NCBI RefSeq assembly: GCF_030532195.1
Contig: NZ_JAUNLP010000005.1
Location: forward strand, 146,575-210,574
Length of the DNA stretch: 64,000 nt
Reading direction: 5' to 3'
From: Corynebacterium sp.
GTDB lineage: Bacteria > Actinomycetota > Actinomycetes > Mycobacteriales > Mycobacteriaceae
Shown: positions 1 through 8,953 of the stretch, in pieces
Layout of the letters: the number at the start of each line of letters is the position of its first letter
Numbering within the stretch: the stretch's first letter is position 1
Notes under the pieces: generated by a model
Databases searched by the model: none
What the model was told of the DNA's origin: nothing
What the model saw: only the letters and a program-made list of their open reading frames with translations
Translations under genes and position numbers: made by a program

Positions 1-864
1 ACCGGCGAGGTCGAGCATGTTGCGTGCCAGCTCGCAGGTCAGCTCCACAACATCGGCGGGGCCGCCACCTGCGAGTACCTCCACGGATTCGCGCACCTCA
101 AGCGCATTGCCGATGGTGAGACCCAGCGGGGTGGACATGTCCGTCAGTAGTGCGCGGGTGTTCACACCGGCGTCATTGCCCAGGTCAACCATGGTGCGAG
201 CCAGCTCGCGGGCCTGATTCAGATCCTTCATGAATGCACCCGAGCCGACCTTGACGTCCAGCACCAGGTTGGCGGTGCCCTCCGCAATCTTCTTGGACAT
301 AATCGACGAAGCAATCAGCGGAATGCAGTCCACCGTCGAGGTGATGTCACGCAGTGCGTAGATCTTCTTATCCGCCGGTGCCAGGCCAGCGCCCGCAGCG
401 GCGACGACTGCGCCCGAGTCCTCCAGGATCTCCATCATGCGGTCATTGGGGACATCCGCCTTCCAGCCCGGGATGGACTCCAGCTTATCCAGCGTGCCGC
501 CGGTGTGGCCGAGACCGCGGCCGGACAGCTGCGGCACTGCTACGCCGTAGGAGGACACCAGGGGACCCAGCGGCAGCGTGATCTTGTCACCGACGCCGCC
601 GGTGGAGTGCTTGTCCGTGGTGGGCTTGCTCAGCGAGGCGAAGCTCATGGTCTCGCCCGAGTCAATCATTGCCTGCGTCCAGTCCACAATCTCGCGGCGG
701 TTCATGCCGCGGATGAAGATGGCCATGTTCAGCGCCGCCATCTGCTCATCGCCCACGACGCCACGAGTGTAGGCATCAATGACCCAGGCGATTTCTTCCG
801 GACTGAGTTCACCGCCGTCCCGCTTGACGCGGATGACATCTACTACATCGAACTTTTCAGCCAC
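1..864 (-). CDS. deoA: Thymidine phosphorylase (partial, 3' end outside window)
   Basis: Pyrimidine-nucleoside phosphorylase: splits thymidine or deoxyuridine with phosphate to base and deoxyribose-1-phosphate in the cytosol. About 288 residues are present. The chosen start is GTG at 864, preceded by AAAGGAGCG, giving VAEKFDVVDVIRVKRDGGEL. Family signatures are readable: the SGRGLGHTGGTLDKLES stretch, SSIMSKKIAEG, and the glycine-rich LDVKVGSGAF phosphate-site segment. The gene runs off the left edge, so its C-terminal part is not seen. It is divergent from cdd-nupC, which makes a nucleoside salvage locus. An inverted repeat in the shared 170-bp gap may regulate both sides. Confidence 0.93.
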   Translation of the reverse strand, partial: MAEKFDVVDVIRVKRDGGELSPEEIAWVIDAYTRGVVGDEQMAALNMAIFIRGMNRREIVDWTQAMIDSGETMSFASLSKPTTDKHSTGGVGDKITLPLGPLVSSYGVAVPQLSGRGLGHTGGTLDKLESIPGWKADVPNDRMMEILEDSGAVVAAAGAGLAPADKKIYALRDITSTVDCIPLIASSIMSKKIAEGTANLVLDVKVGSGAFMKDLNQARELARTMVDLGNDAGVNTRALLTDMSTPLGLTIGNALEVRESVEVLAGGGPADVVELTCELARNMLDLAG

Positions 865-947
865 TTTTCGCTCCTTTGGACTAGCGATTTTCGATCAGTG
901 AGTAAGTCTTGTGAACTCCGATAATTCCGATTATCATCGGCAATAGA

Positions 948-977
948 ACAAATGTCAATGGCAAACTTTCCATTTGT
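948..977. promoter_or_regulatory. Inverted repeat in deoA-cdd gap, candidate operator
   Basis: ACAAATG, 16 bases, CATTTGT: a perfect 7-bp inverted repeat in the divergent gap. A closely similar arrangement (GCAAAATG, 17 bases, CATTTGT) lies before the SorC-type regulator gene near 6740. By analogy with the SorC-family DeoR of Bacillus, which controls deoxynucleoside genes, this could be the operator for that regulator. The link is inference from shared sequence. Confidence 0.4.
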
Positions 978-1034
978 ACCTGCATAAGTATATTTCCATA
1001 ACACCCCGGAATATCCACGGGGAGGGAGAGCACA

Positions 1035-1454
1035 ATGTCCCAGATTTCTGACGAAGAACTGCTGGCCAAGGCATACGCCGCCACAGAAAACTCGTACGTG
1101 CCATATTCAGGTTTCCCCGTAGGTGCCGCGCTTTTGCTTGACGACGGCTCGGTGGTCACCGGCTGCAATGTGGAAAATGCATCCTACGGATTGACCAACT
1201 GCGCCGAGCGCACAGCGGTGTTCCGGATGGTGGCTGAACAGGGCGCTGAGCGCAGGATTGAGGCAGTTGCCATTGTCGGTGCCAAAGCCGCGCCCTGCCA
1301 CCCATGTGGTGCCTGCCGGCAGGTGTTGCACGAATTCGGGTGCAAGCGCGTGATTGTGGAATCGGAGCGGCCAGCAGAAGGTCAGCTCGGTGCTCCGGTC
1401 AGCATTGACTTCGAAAAAATTCTTCCCTACGCCTTCGGTCCGGAAGACCTGTAG
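1035..1454 (+). CDS. cdd: Cytidine deaminase
   Basis: Deaminates cytidine and deoxycytidine to uridine and deoxyuridine. The 139 residues match the small tetrameric class. The active site is visible: NCAE (Cys56, Glu58) and HPCGAC (Cys91, Cys94), giving the three zinc cysteines and the proton-shuttling glutamate. A strong ribosome site (GGGAGGGAG) precedes the ATG. It is followed after 44 bp by the nucleoside transporter and is divergent from deoA, so uptake, deamination and phosphorolysis are encoded together. Confidence 0.97.
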   Translation: MSQISDEELLAKAYAATENSYVPYSGFPVGAALLLDDGSVVTGCNVENASYGLTNCAERTAVFRMVAEQGAERRIEAVAIVGAKAAPCHPCGACRQVLHEFGCKRVIVESERPAEGQLGAPVSIDFEKILPYAFGPEDL

Positions 1455-1498
1455 GCATCCCCCTAAAAGCCCCTTTTATAAGAAAGAAGACCTAAGCC

Positions 1499-2716
1499 AT
1501 GGATAGACTACAGGGCTTACTGGGCATCATCCTGATCATCGGATTTGCCATTGCAATCTCGAAAAACAAGAAGGCCATCAATTGGCGCACACTCGGCGTC
1601 GGCCTGCTTCTCCAAGCGCTCTTCGCGCTGATTGTCCTCAAGTGGGAACCCGGTTTTAACGCCCTGAAGAGCGTGGCCGGTGCAATTGAGAAGATGATCG
1701 ACTTCACCAACGAAGGCACGTCCTTTGTCTTCGGTGGGTTGTTTGACGGCACGGGTAAGAACTTTGTGTTCGTGCTCAACGTCCTGCCGGTGATTATCTT
1801 CTTGGGCGCAGTTCTCGGTGCCCTCTACTACCTGCGGGTTGTGCAGTACTTCGTGGAGTATGTCGGTTCCGCTCTGAAGTTCATTATGGGAACGTCGAAG
1901 GTGGAGTCCGTGTTCGCGTCCACGGTTGTTTTCCTCGGGCAGTCGGAAGCTCCGCTCGTCGTCAAGCCCTATATTCCGAAACTGACTAAGTCGGAGCTCT
2001 TCGCGTGTATGTCCGGCGGTTTTGCGTCCGTGGCGGGGTCAACGCTGATTGGTTATTCGCTGCTCGGCGCGCCGCTAGAGTACCTGCTGGCGGCATCGGT
2101 GATGAACGCGCCGGGTTCGCTGCTGATTGCGAAGACGTTCTGGCCGGAGACCGAGGAATCCAACCTGGATGCGTCGGTGAAGGACGTCCGCGATACTGAG
2201 TCGAAGAATGTCATTGATGCTCTCGGCGCGGGTGCGCTGGCCGGTGGTCGTATTGCTGTCGTGGTTGCATGTCTGCTGATTGCTTTCATTGCTGTCATTG
2301 CAATGCTGTCGGCCATGATTGGTGGCATCGGCGGTTGGTTCGGCCAGGACAACTGGTCGCTGGAGGGGCTGTTTGGTCTAATCTTCGCACCGATTGCATG
2401 GCTGATTGGTGTGCCGTGGGAGAACGCAGGTCTTATCGGTAGCTTCATTGGTGAGAAGACCATCCTCAACGAGTTCGTTGGTTACACCTCGTTTTCTGAG
2501 CACGTGGATTCACTGGATCCGAAGTCCATCATGCTGGCAACGTTCGCACTGGCTGGTTTCGCCAACCTGTCGTCGATCGCAATTCAGATTGGTTCCTTCG
2601 GTGCGCTCTCGCCGGAGCGTCGCGGTGAGATTGCCAAGAATGGTCCGCTGGCCCTCATTGCGGGTCTGTGCACCAACCTGCTCAACGCTGCGATTGTGGG
2701 CGTGATTGCGCTGTAG
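1499..2716 (+). CDS. nupC: Concentrative nucleoside transporter (CNT family)
   Basis: Membrane symporter importing nucleosides with H+ or Na+. The 405 residues are hydrophobic throughout. The N-terminal MDRLQGLLGIILIIGFAIAI segment, the GQSEAPLVVKPYI motif around residues 143-155 and the C-terminal NLSSIAIQIGSFGALSPERR region are typical of the CNT family. AGAAAGAAGA lies upstream of the ATG. It is the second gene of the cdd operon. Its last 35 bp overlap the 3' end of the convergent yihY-like gene. Substrate range cannot be told from sequence. Confidence 0.93.
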   Translation: MDRLQGLLGIILIIGFAIAISKNKKAINWRTLGVGLLLQALFALIVLKWEPGFNALKSVAGAIEKMIDFTNEGTSFVFGGLFDGTGKNFVFVLNVLPVIIFLGAVLGALYYLRVVQYFVEYVGSALKFIMGTSKVESVFASTVVFLGQSEAPLVVKPYIPKLTKSELFACMSGGFASVAGSTLIGYSLLGAPLEYLLAASVMNAPGSLLIAKTFWPETEESNLDASVKDVRDTESKNVIDALGAGALAGGRIAVVVACLLIAFIAVIAMLSAMIGGIGGWFGQDNWSLEGLFGLIFAPIAWLIGVPWENAGLIGSFIGEKTILNEFVGYTSFSEHVDSLDPKSIMLATFALAGFANLSSIAIQIGSFGALSPERRGEIAKNGPLALIAGLCTNLLNAAIVGVIAL

Positions 2717-3845
2717 CCGCTTCTACCTCTTCCACCTCTTCCGCCAGGCGGTCGAGTTCCTCGGTTCGGAACTCGGCCGCCTGCTTTTCCAGATTGCGGT
2801 GAATCTTCTGCTCGCCTTCGGCTGCCGCTGTGGCACGAGGAGGCAGCTGAATGTAGCGCTCAGCGGGCAGACCCGCACGCAGCTGGCGCATGCGCTCAAT
2901 CTCGGCATCGAACTTGAAGCCGAAGACCACAACCACATTCACACCCCACAGCGCAGTCATCAGCGCGATGATCGCGCCCATGGCACCGTACGGGTTCGAA
3001 GCCGCAAAGTTAAACAGGTACAGTGACAGTCCCTTGCCGATGGCCAGCGAAGAGATAATGGCAAATGCGGAGCCAACGCTCAACCAGCGGAAACGGCGCA
3101 TGCGAACATTTGGGGTGAAGTAGTACAGCGAGCCAATCAGAATCATCGACAGCAAGATGATCACCGGCCACCGCAGCCAACTCCAGATGGAAATGGCAAA
3201 GTCAATGACTTCTCGAGTAGCTGCTTCAATGCCTAGCGGTCGGGCTATCGGCTCCACAATGGAGCTCACCAGCGGTGCATCGACCACCAGGGCCACCACC
3301 AACACCACCGTGCCCACCAGCAACATCAACGTGATGGCGACCATGAGCAGGTGATAGCGCACCAGGGTGCGTCCCTCGGAGACGCCGTAAATGGAATTGG
3401 CCGTGCGGGAGAATGCGCGAGTGTAGGCCGACGACGAAATCAACGCGAAGAAGATACCAATCATGAGCGCCACCAAACCGCCGGTGGCGGAACCAATGAT
3501 GGTGTCGATGACATTGCGGACAGAATCGGCATACTCAGGCGGAATGTAGCCCTGTACGAATTGATTGGTCAGCCGGTTGAGGTCATCGGTATAGCCGACC
3601 AACACCAAGGTGGCAATCGAGTAAATCGCCAGTAGGGCAGGTGCCAAGGTCAAAGCTGTGTAGTACGTCAGCTTGGCAGCAGCATCGAAGCCGAGCTCCA
3701 AAAAGAACTCGATACCCGCCCGCTTGAGGGCATAGCCAAAACCCCGCCAGCCAACGTGAGGCAACTTCTTGGCAGACTGCGCATAACTCGCATCGGCGGA
3801 ATCAAAAGCATGGAGCGTGTGCTTGATCTGCTGTGCTGGTGACAC
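2682..3845 (-). CDS. YihY/UPF0761 family inner membrane protein
   Basis: 387-residue protein of the YihY/BrkB family. About six membrane segments are visible, including FFLELGFDAAAKLTYYTALTLAPALLAIYSI and the later GAIIALMTALWGVNVVVVFG. The C-terminus is a charged tail with an Ala/Glu-rich stretch (LDRLAEEVEEVEAATAQ) ending about 10 residues before the stop. The GTG start at 3845 follows GAGAGGAAC. The family has no settled function; it was once misassigned as ribonuclease BN. It stands alone, convergent with nupC and sharing 35 bp with it. Confidence 0.9.
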   Translation of the reverse strand: MSPAQQIKHTLHAFDSADASYAQSAKKLPHVGWRGFGYALKRAGIEFFLELGFDAAAKLTYYTALTLAPALLAIYSIATLVLVGYTDDLNRLTNQFVQGYIPPEYADSVRNVIDTIIGSATGGLVALMIGIFFALISSSAYTRAFSRTANSIYGVSEGRTLVRYHLLMVAITLMLLVGTVVLVVALVVDAPLVSSIVEPIARPLGIEAATREVIDFAISIWSWLRWPVIILLSMILIGSLYYFTPNVRMRRFRWLSVGSAFAIISSLAIGKGLSLYLFNFAASNPYGAMGAIIALMTALWGVNVVVVFGFKFDAEIERMRQLRAGLPAERYIQLPPRATAAAEGEQKIHRNLEKQAAEFRTEELDRLAEEVEEVEAATAQSRPQSQR

Positions 3846-3957
3846 TAAAGAATCGTTCCTCTCCGACCAGGCGGCGCTGTAGACGACATGCGCGAATAAG
3901 TGTACTGGTCAAAGAGGCAGAAACCCTATATCGTGCTCGCGCGTTGAGCAGCCAAAA

Positions 3958-5622
3958 CTAGTTGCTGCGGGCGCGCCGGCCCGCCGACCACGTCACGTAA
4001 CCGCCGGTGAGATTCTTCGCCTTAATCCCGTGACCAGCCAAAAGTGCCGCCGCAATATGGCCGCGCAAGCCGACCTGGCAGTGGACAATGACATTCTTGT
4101 CGGCCAGCTTGTCGCTGCCGCCGTCGTCAAGCCATGCGCGCATCTCATCGACGTTGACGTTGACCGCGCCCGGGATGTTGCCGTTGGCGTACTCGCCGGC
4201 GGAGCGGACATCGAGCAGGATGGTGTTGTCATCCGCCAGCGCGTCATCGAGCTCGTGCCACTGAGTCAGCTCCTCGCCGCCGAGTGCGTTGTCATCGACG
4301 AAGCCGAGGAAATTCACCGGGTCCTTCGCCGAGCCGAACTGCGGCGCGTACGCGAGCTCGAGATCCGCCAGGTCAGCCGCCTTCAGTCCGGCGCGCATGG
4401 CAGTTGCGATGACGTCGATACGCTTATCGACGCCGTTTTCGCCGACCGCCTGGGCGCCCAAAATCTCATCCGTATCAGCATCAACCACCAGCTTTAGATG
4501 CAGCTGGGTTGCGCCGGGGTAGTAGCCCGCGTGATTGACCGGGTGGATGTGGATGGCGCGGACATTCTTGCCAGCCGCGCGTGCGCGACGCTCATTCCAG
4601 CCCACAGAGCCAGCAGCTAGTCCCAGCACGCCGACGATGGCGGTGCCCAGCGTCAGCTGTGCTTCCTGGTCGCGACCAGTGATTATGTCCGCAACCATGC
4701 GGCCGTGGCGGTTAGCTGTCTGCGCGAGCGGCACCAAGGTGTCCTCGCCGGAGATGGCATCGACCTTCTCCGCGGCATCGCCCAGGGCGAAGATGGCGGG
4801 GTCGGAAGTGCGCTGCTTGCGGTCGACCTTGATGCCACCGCGCTCGCCGACGGCCAGACCGGCTTCACGAGCCAGCTCCGATGCCGGACGCACGCCGATG
4901 GCGGCGATGACCACATCGGCGTTAACAGTGAGCTTGTCGCCGTTATCGCGGACAATCTCGAGGGTGGAGTCGGTGATGTTCTTGGTATCGGCGCGGGTGA
5001 TGACCTTCACGCCGGCCTCAGTCAGACGGTCCTGGACATAGATGGCCATTTCCTCATCCAGTGGTGCCAGAATCTGCGGTGAGCGCTCGACAACCGTGGT
5101 CTCAATACCCAGCTTGTGCAGGTTTTCCGCCAGCTCCAAGCCAATGAAACCGCCGCCGATGATGGCCGCGGACTTCACGCCTTCGGTGCGGACGGACTCG
5201 GAGATGAGGTCAACATCTTCGACCGTGCGCAGCGTCTGGGCGCGCTCGATACCGGGAATCGGCGGGGTAAATGGCACCGCGCCGGGCGAGAGCACCAGGT
5301 AGTCATAGGCCTGAGTGCGCTCATCACCGGTGATTTCATTGCGGACCGTGACAGTCTTGTCATCGCGATTGATGCTGGTGACACGGTGGGAGACAAAGAC
5401 ATCCAGGTTCAGGCGAGTCTTCAGCGAAGCCGGGGTCTGCAACAGCAGCGCGTCACGGCTGTCAATGGTTCGACTGACGTAGTAGGGAAGGCCGCAGTTT
5501 GCGAATGAGACATGCTCACTGGCCTCGAAGACGACGATTTCCATGTCCTCGTCGCGGCGACGAAGGCGCGCTGCGGTGGACATTCCTCCGGCGACACCGC
5601 CGATAATGACAGTAGTAGTCAT
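3958..5622 (-). CDS. cdr: CoA-disulfide reductase with C-terminal rhodanese domain
   Basis: FAD- and NAD(P)H-dependent pyridine nucleotide-disulfide oxidoreductase fused to a rhodanese domain (554 residues). Domains in order: the FAD-binding site VIIGGVAGGMS at the N-terminus; a single redox-active cysteine, Cys43, in FANCGLPYYVS; the NAD site IIGGGFIGLELAENL near 150; a dimerisation domain near 330-445; a rhodanese domain from about 460 with its catalytic cysteine in VHCQVGLRG (Cys515). The one-cysteine site and the fusion match CoADR-RHD enzymes that reduce CoA disulfide or persulfide. The role is probably thiol or polysulfide homeostasis. No partner gene lies beside it. Confidence 0.9.
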   Translation of the reverse strand: MTTTVIIGGVAGGMSTAARLRRRDEDMEIVVFEASEHVSFANCGLPYYVSRTIDSRDALLLQTPASLKTRLNLDVFVSHRVTSINRDDKTVTVRNEITGDERTQAYDYLVLSPGAVPFTPPIPGIERAQTLRTVEDVDLISESVRTEGVKSAAIIGGGFIGLELAENLHKLGIETTVVERSPQILAPLDEEMAIYVQDRLTEAGVKVITRADTKNITDSTLEIVRDNGDKLTVNADVVIAAIGVRPASELAREAGLAVGERGGIKVDRKQRTSDPAIFALGDAAEKVDAISGEDTLVPLAQTANRHGRMVADIITGRDQEAQLTLGTAIVGVLGLAAGSVGWNERRARAAGKNVRAIHIHPVNHAGYYPGATQLHLKLVVDADTDEILGAQAVGENGVDKRIDVIATAMRAGLKAADLADLELAYAPQFGSAKDPVNFLGFVDDNALGGEELTQWHELDDALADDNTILLDVRSAGEYANGNIPGAVNVNVDEMRAWLDDGGSDKLADKNVIVHCQVGLRGHIAAALLAGHGIKAKNLTGGYVTWSAGRRARSN

Positions 5623-5737
5623 GGTGCTAGGGCTCCCTACGTTGTTGGAGTCGGATGATTACCCAGCACAACTAAAGCACCTTGGGGCTTATTCCGTGTC
5701 CCCAGGCTAACGGGGGTAGCGCCGCGGTTTAAGAAAC

Positions 5738-6685
5738 TTAAGCGGCAGGCTCCTGGGGCAGCAGTCGCTCCGCCGTGGCATCGTCGATGACCAAGTGCGT
5801 GGCAAGGCCCGTGCGCAGGGCCACGTCGATGGCCCGTGACTTGTAGGCACCACCGGCAATGAGCACGCGAGTGGGAATTCGACGCAGGTCAGCCAGGCTA
5901 ATACCAACCGTTCGAGCATCCACCTCTGGTAGCGCCACGCCACCGTCTTCGCGGTAGAACCGCGAGCAGGCATCGCCAACTGCGCGCTCAACCAGCAGGT
6001 CCTTTTCCTCAGCCGTGAGCTGACCCAAGTTCAGCGCCAGTGAATCTTTGTTCACCGCGCCGACGGTGAACACCGCCATATCGACGGTGCGCCCCAGTGC
6101 CAGGACACTCTTGATGAACCGATCCTGCTCCACAATCTGCTTTGTCTCCACTGAGTCAAATATGACCGGCAGCGGCAGCGTGCGGGCGTAGGCGTGAAAC
6201 GCGTGGCAAAAAGCACCGATAGTGCGGATGTCATTGGTGGACTTATCCGAGTGGCTCATTCCGCCCTTGAGCTGCACAATTTCCACGCCCGAGACGTCCT
6301 TGGACTTTAGCTGTGTGGAGACGGAATACATGGTCTTTCCCCACGACACACCAACCAGGGTGCCGTCTACCACCAGTTCGTCGAGAAGCTCGGCACCCAC
6401 GCGCCCCAGCTCCTTTAACAGCGCACTGTTTCCCGAGCGGGCGGGCTGCGCCAGACGAACATCGGTGAGCTGATAGTGCCGGCGCATGCGCGTGGCAATC
6501 TCGGAGGCTTCTTCACGCGGATCGTGAATTTCAATGCGCACATACCCGCGCTCGCGCCCGAGATTGAGCAATTTGGACACGGTAGGACGGGAAACCCCGA
6601 GCTCGGTGGCGACTTGCGATTGTGTCAGCCCCTCGCCGTAGTAGAGCTTTACAGCCGTGAGTGCTTGGATATCCCGACTGTCCAT
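5738..6685 (-). CDS. SorC/DeoR-type transcriptional regulator
   Basis: 315 residues. An N-terminal helix-turn-helix (about residues 20-48, GLTQSQVATELGVSRPTVSK) is followed by a sugar-phosphate sensing domain of the SorC family. ATG start at 6685 with GGAGGCT upstream. B. subtilis DeoR belongs to this family and answers to deoxyribose-5-phosphate. Here the deoA/cdd/nupC locus is about 3 kb away, and similar inverted repeats lie in both promoter regions, so control of nucleoside genes is a reasonable inference. Another sugar-phosphate ligand is possible. Confidence 0.85.
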   Translation of the reverse strand: MDSRDIQALTAVKLYYGEGLTQSQVATELGVSRPTVSKLLNLGRERGYVRIEIHDPREEASEIATRMRRHYQLTDVRLAQPARSGNSALLKELGRVGAELLDELVVDGTLVGVSWGKTMYSVSTQLKSKDVSGVEIVQLKGGMSHSDKSTNDIRTIGAFCHAFHAYARTLPLPVIFDSVETKQIVEQDRFIKSVLALGRTVDMAVFTVGAVNKDSLALNLGQLTAEEKDLLVERAVGDACSRFYREDGGVALPEVDARTVGISLADLRRIPTRVLIAGGAYKSRAIDVALRTGLATHLVIDDATAERLLPQEPAA

Positions 6686-6735
6686 AGCAGCCTCCTTTTT
6701 AAAAGCATCTCACCTGTGATTTTAGTGCGAACTTT

Positions 6736-6768
6736 GCAAAATGGAAAACTTATTTTTTTGCATTTGTC
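6736..6768. promoter_or_regulatory. Inverted repeat upstream of SorC-type regulator
   Basis: GCAAAATG, 17 bases including a T-rich tract, then CATTTGTC. It resembles the ACAAATG/CATTTGT repeat in the deoA-cdd gap and lies 50-80 bp before the regulator start. This suggests autoregulation at the same kind of site. Only visual similarity supports it. Confidence 0.35.
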
Positions 6769-6807
6769 ACATATAGGGGAGTTACAAAAGAGGCTGCCTT
6801 GTAACGA

Positions 6808-8856
6808 CTACCAGATGTTCACACGCTCACTCGGCTCACGCCACATGCCGTCGCCTTCCACGGTGCCAAATGCCTCATGGAATTCATCGATATTGGTGGC
6901 AATTACATTGCAGCGGAACTCTGCGGGCGAGTGCGGGTCAATCGCCAGCAGCTGACGCGAGAATTCCGGACGAATCTTCGAACGCCACACAAGCGCCCAC
7001 TGCTTGAATAGGTCACGGTAGGTCTCCGGCTTATCCTCCAGGCCAAGATCTGCGCCACGAGCCGCAATGAAACGGCGGAACGCAACCACGGCGATGCCCA
7101 GTCCGCCCAGGTCGCCGATGTTTTCACCGAGGGTAAAGCGACCGTTCACACCCGGCAGTTCACCGCTTTCCGACGCTCCGTTATCGCCTTCTGCTTCTCC
7201 AGCAGCCTGCTCGCGCAGCACATTCGGCACCAGTCCCTCATACTGATCCACCAGTGCCGAGGTGAGCTTTTCAAACGCCGCGCGGTCCTCATCAGTCCAC
7301 CACTGATGCAAATTGCCGTGGCCGTCATACTGCGAACCCTGATCATCGAAACCGTGACCAATCTCATGACCAATCACAGCACCGATGCCGCCGAAGTTCT
7401 CCGCAGGTGACGCATCCGGCGAGAAGAACGGCGACTGCAAAATCGCAGCCGGGAACGTGATGTCATTGACCACCGGATTGTAGAAAGCATTCACCGTCTG
7501 CGGAGTGCCATGCCACTCATCGCGATCCGCCGGGGTGCCTAGCTTCGCCACCTCATAATCATGTGCAAAAGCACTGGCAGCACGGACATTGTCCATCAAG
7601 GTCTCGCCGAGTTCCATCGCCGAGTAATCACGCCAACGCTCCGGGTAGCCAATCTTCGCCTTGAACAGTGACAACTTCTCCAGCGCACGCTCGCGGGTGG
7701 CCTGCGTCATCCATGGCAAATCCGAAATTCGCTCACGGTATGCCGCCAGCAGGTAATCCACCAGTTCCAGAACCTGCTCCTTGTACTCCGGCGGGAAATG
7801 CTTTTCCACATAGAGCTTGCCGACGTCATGGCCAACCGCACCGTCCGCAAAGGCAACTCCGCGCTTCCAACGCGCACGCTGCTCAGTTGAGCCCTGCAGG
7901 GTGCGACCGTAGAAGTTGAAGGTCTCCGCCGAGAACTCCTCCGACAGGTAGGCAGCACGCTGGTGGAGAACACGCCACAGCGCCCAAAGGCGCAGGTCAG
8001 TCAGGTCGGTTTCTTGCCAGAGCTTGCCCAGGTGCTCAAAGTAGGACGGCATCATCACCACAATGGTGTCAATCGCGGTGTCATTGGTCTTGTTTACACC
8101 GGTTGCCGCCAGCCACTCCGCGATGGGGAAGCCGGTGGGCAGATCCGCAATCGCAGTCTTGTTATAGGTCTTCAGTGCGTCGCGGGTATCCACGACATTC
8201 CAGTGACCTGCGGCAATGTTCTTTTCAAATTCGACGATGCGCGCCGCCGCAGCGGCCGGATCTGCAATATCGAATACCTCTAGCAGGGAGGAGAGGTCAC
8301 CCGAGCCGGCGCCAAGCGAGGTGAGCAACTTCAGCATCTCAGCGATGTGCTTTTCATACGCCGCGAGAGTCTCTGCGTGACCTGGCTCGCGGTAGTAGGC
8401 CTCATCCGGAAGACCCAGGCCGGACTGCAGCAGGTAGAGAGCATCCAGGTCAGAGCCGGAATCCTTCTCCACCCAGTAGCCGAGTGCGCCGCCAACACCG
8501 AGGCGATCCAAGCGGCCGAGCGCCAGCGCCAGCTCGTGCGAATCCTTGGCGGAGGTAATCAACTTTAGATCGGCAGCGATGGGAGCGGCACCTGCGGCGT
8601 TGATAGCGGTCTCATCCATAAAAGAGTTGTAGAGGCGAGCGACGCGAGAGTTCGGATCCGCCTCCGCCGCGGTGGTAATGAGCTCGCGGACATTTTCCTC
8701 CGCCTCATCCCGCAGCTTGTAGAACGCGCCATCAATCGGCCGATCGGCGGGGATTGTGTGATTGCTAATCCACTCGCCATTGATGGCCAAGTACAGGTCA
8801 TCCTGTGGGCGAGGGGTCTGTGTAGGCGATGTTTCAGTATTAGTCGTATTTGTCAT
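6808..8856 (-). CDS. M13 family (neprilysin/PepO-type) zinc metallopeptidase
   Basis: 682 residues, the usual length of bacterial M13 oligopeptidases. The zinc motif HEIGH lies near residue 493 in VIGHEIGHGFDDQGSQYDG, and the third ligand is in ENIGDLGG near residue 580. NAFYNPVVNDITFPAAILQ is the conserved substrate-cleft strand. There is no signal peptide or membrane anchor at the N-terminus (MTNTTNTETSPTQTPRPQDD), so it is probably cytosolic and degrades short peptides. The gene stands alone, divergent from the GH25 gene. Confidence 0.93.
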   Translation of the reverse strand: MTNTTNTETSPTQTPRPQDDLYLAINGEWISNHTIPADRPIDGAFYKLRDEAEENVRELITTAAEADPNSRVARLYNSFMDETAINAAGAAPIAADLKLITSAKDSHELALALGRLDRLGVGGALGYWVEKDSGSDLDALYLLQSGLGLPDEAYYREPGHAETLAAYEKHIAEMLKLLTSLGAGSGDLSSLLEVFDIADPAAAAARIVEFEKNIAAGHWNVVDTRDALKTYNKTAIADLPTGFPIAEWLAATGVNKTNDTAIDTIVVMMPSYFEHLGKLWQETDLTDLRLWALWRVLHQRAAYLSEEFSAETFNFYGRTLQGSTEQRARWKRGVAFADGAVGHDVGKLYVEKHFPPEYKEQVLELVDYLLAAYRERISDLPWMTQATRERALEKLSLFKAKIGYPERWRDYSAMELGETLMDNVRAASAFAHDYEVAKLGTPADRDEWHGTPQTVNAFYNPVVNDITFPAAILQSPFFSPDASPAENFGGIGAVIGHEIGHGFDDQGSQYDGHGNLHQWWTDEDRAAFEKLTSALVDQYEGLVPNVLREQAAGEAEGDNGASESGELPGVNGRFTLGENIGDLGGLGIAVVAFRRFIAARGADLGLEDKPETYRDLFKQWALVWRSKIRPEFSRQLLAIDPHSPAEFRCNVIATNIDEFHEAFGTVEGDGMWREPSERVNIW

Positions 8857-8953
8857 GTCGCCAGTCTAAGACGAACACCGGATTGAGGCTTTGATTAGAG
8901 TGACTCAATATATTTAGGCTTACAAATGGGACTGAAGTGGTTTAGGAGGTAAG

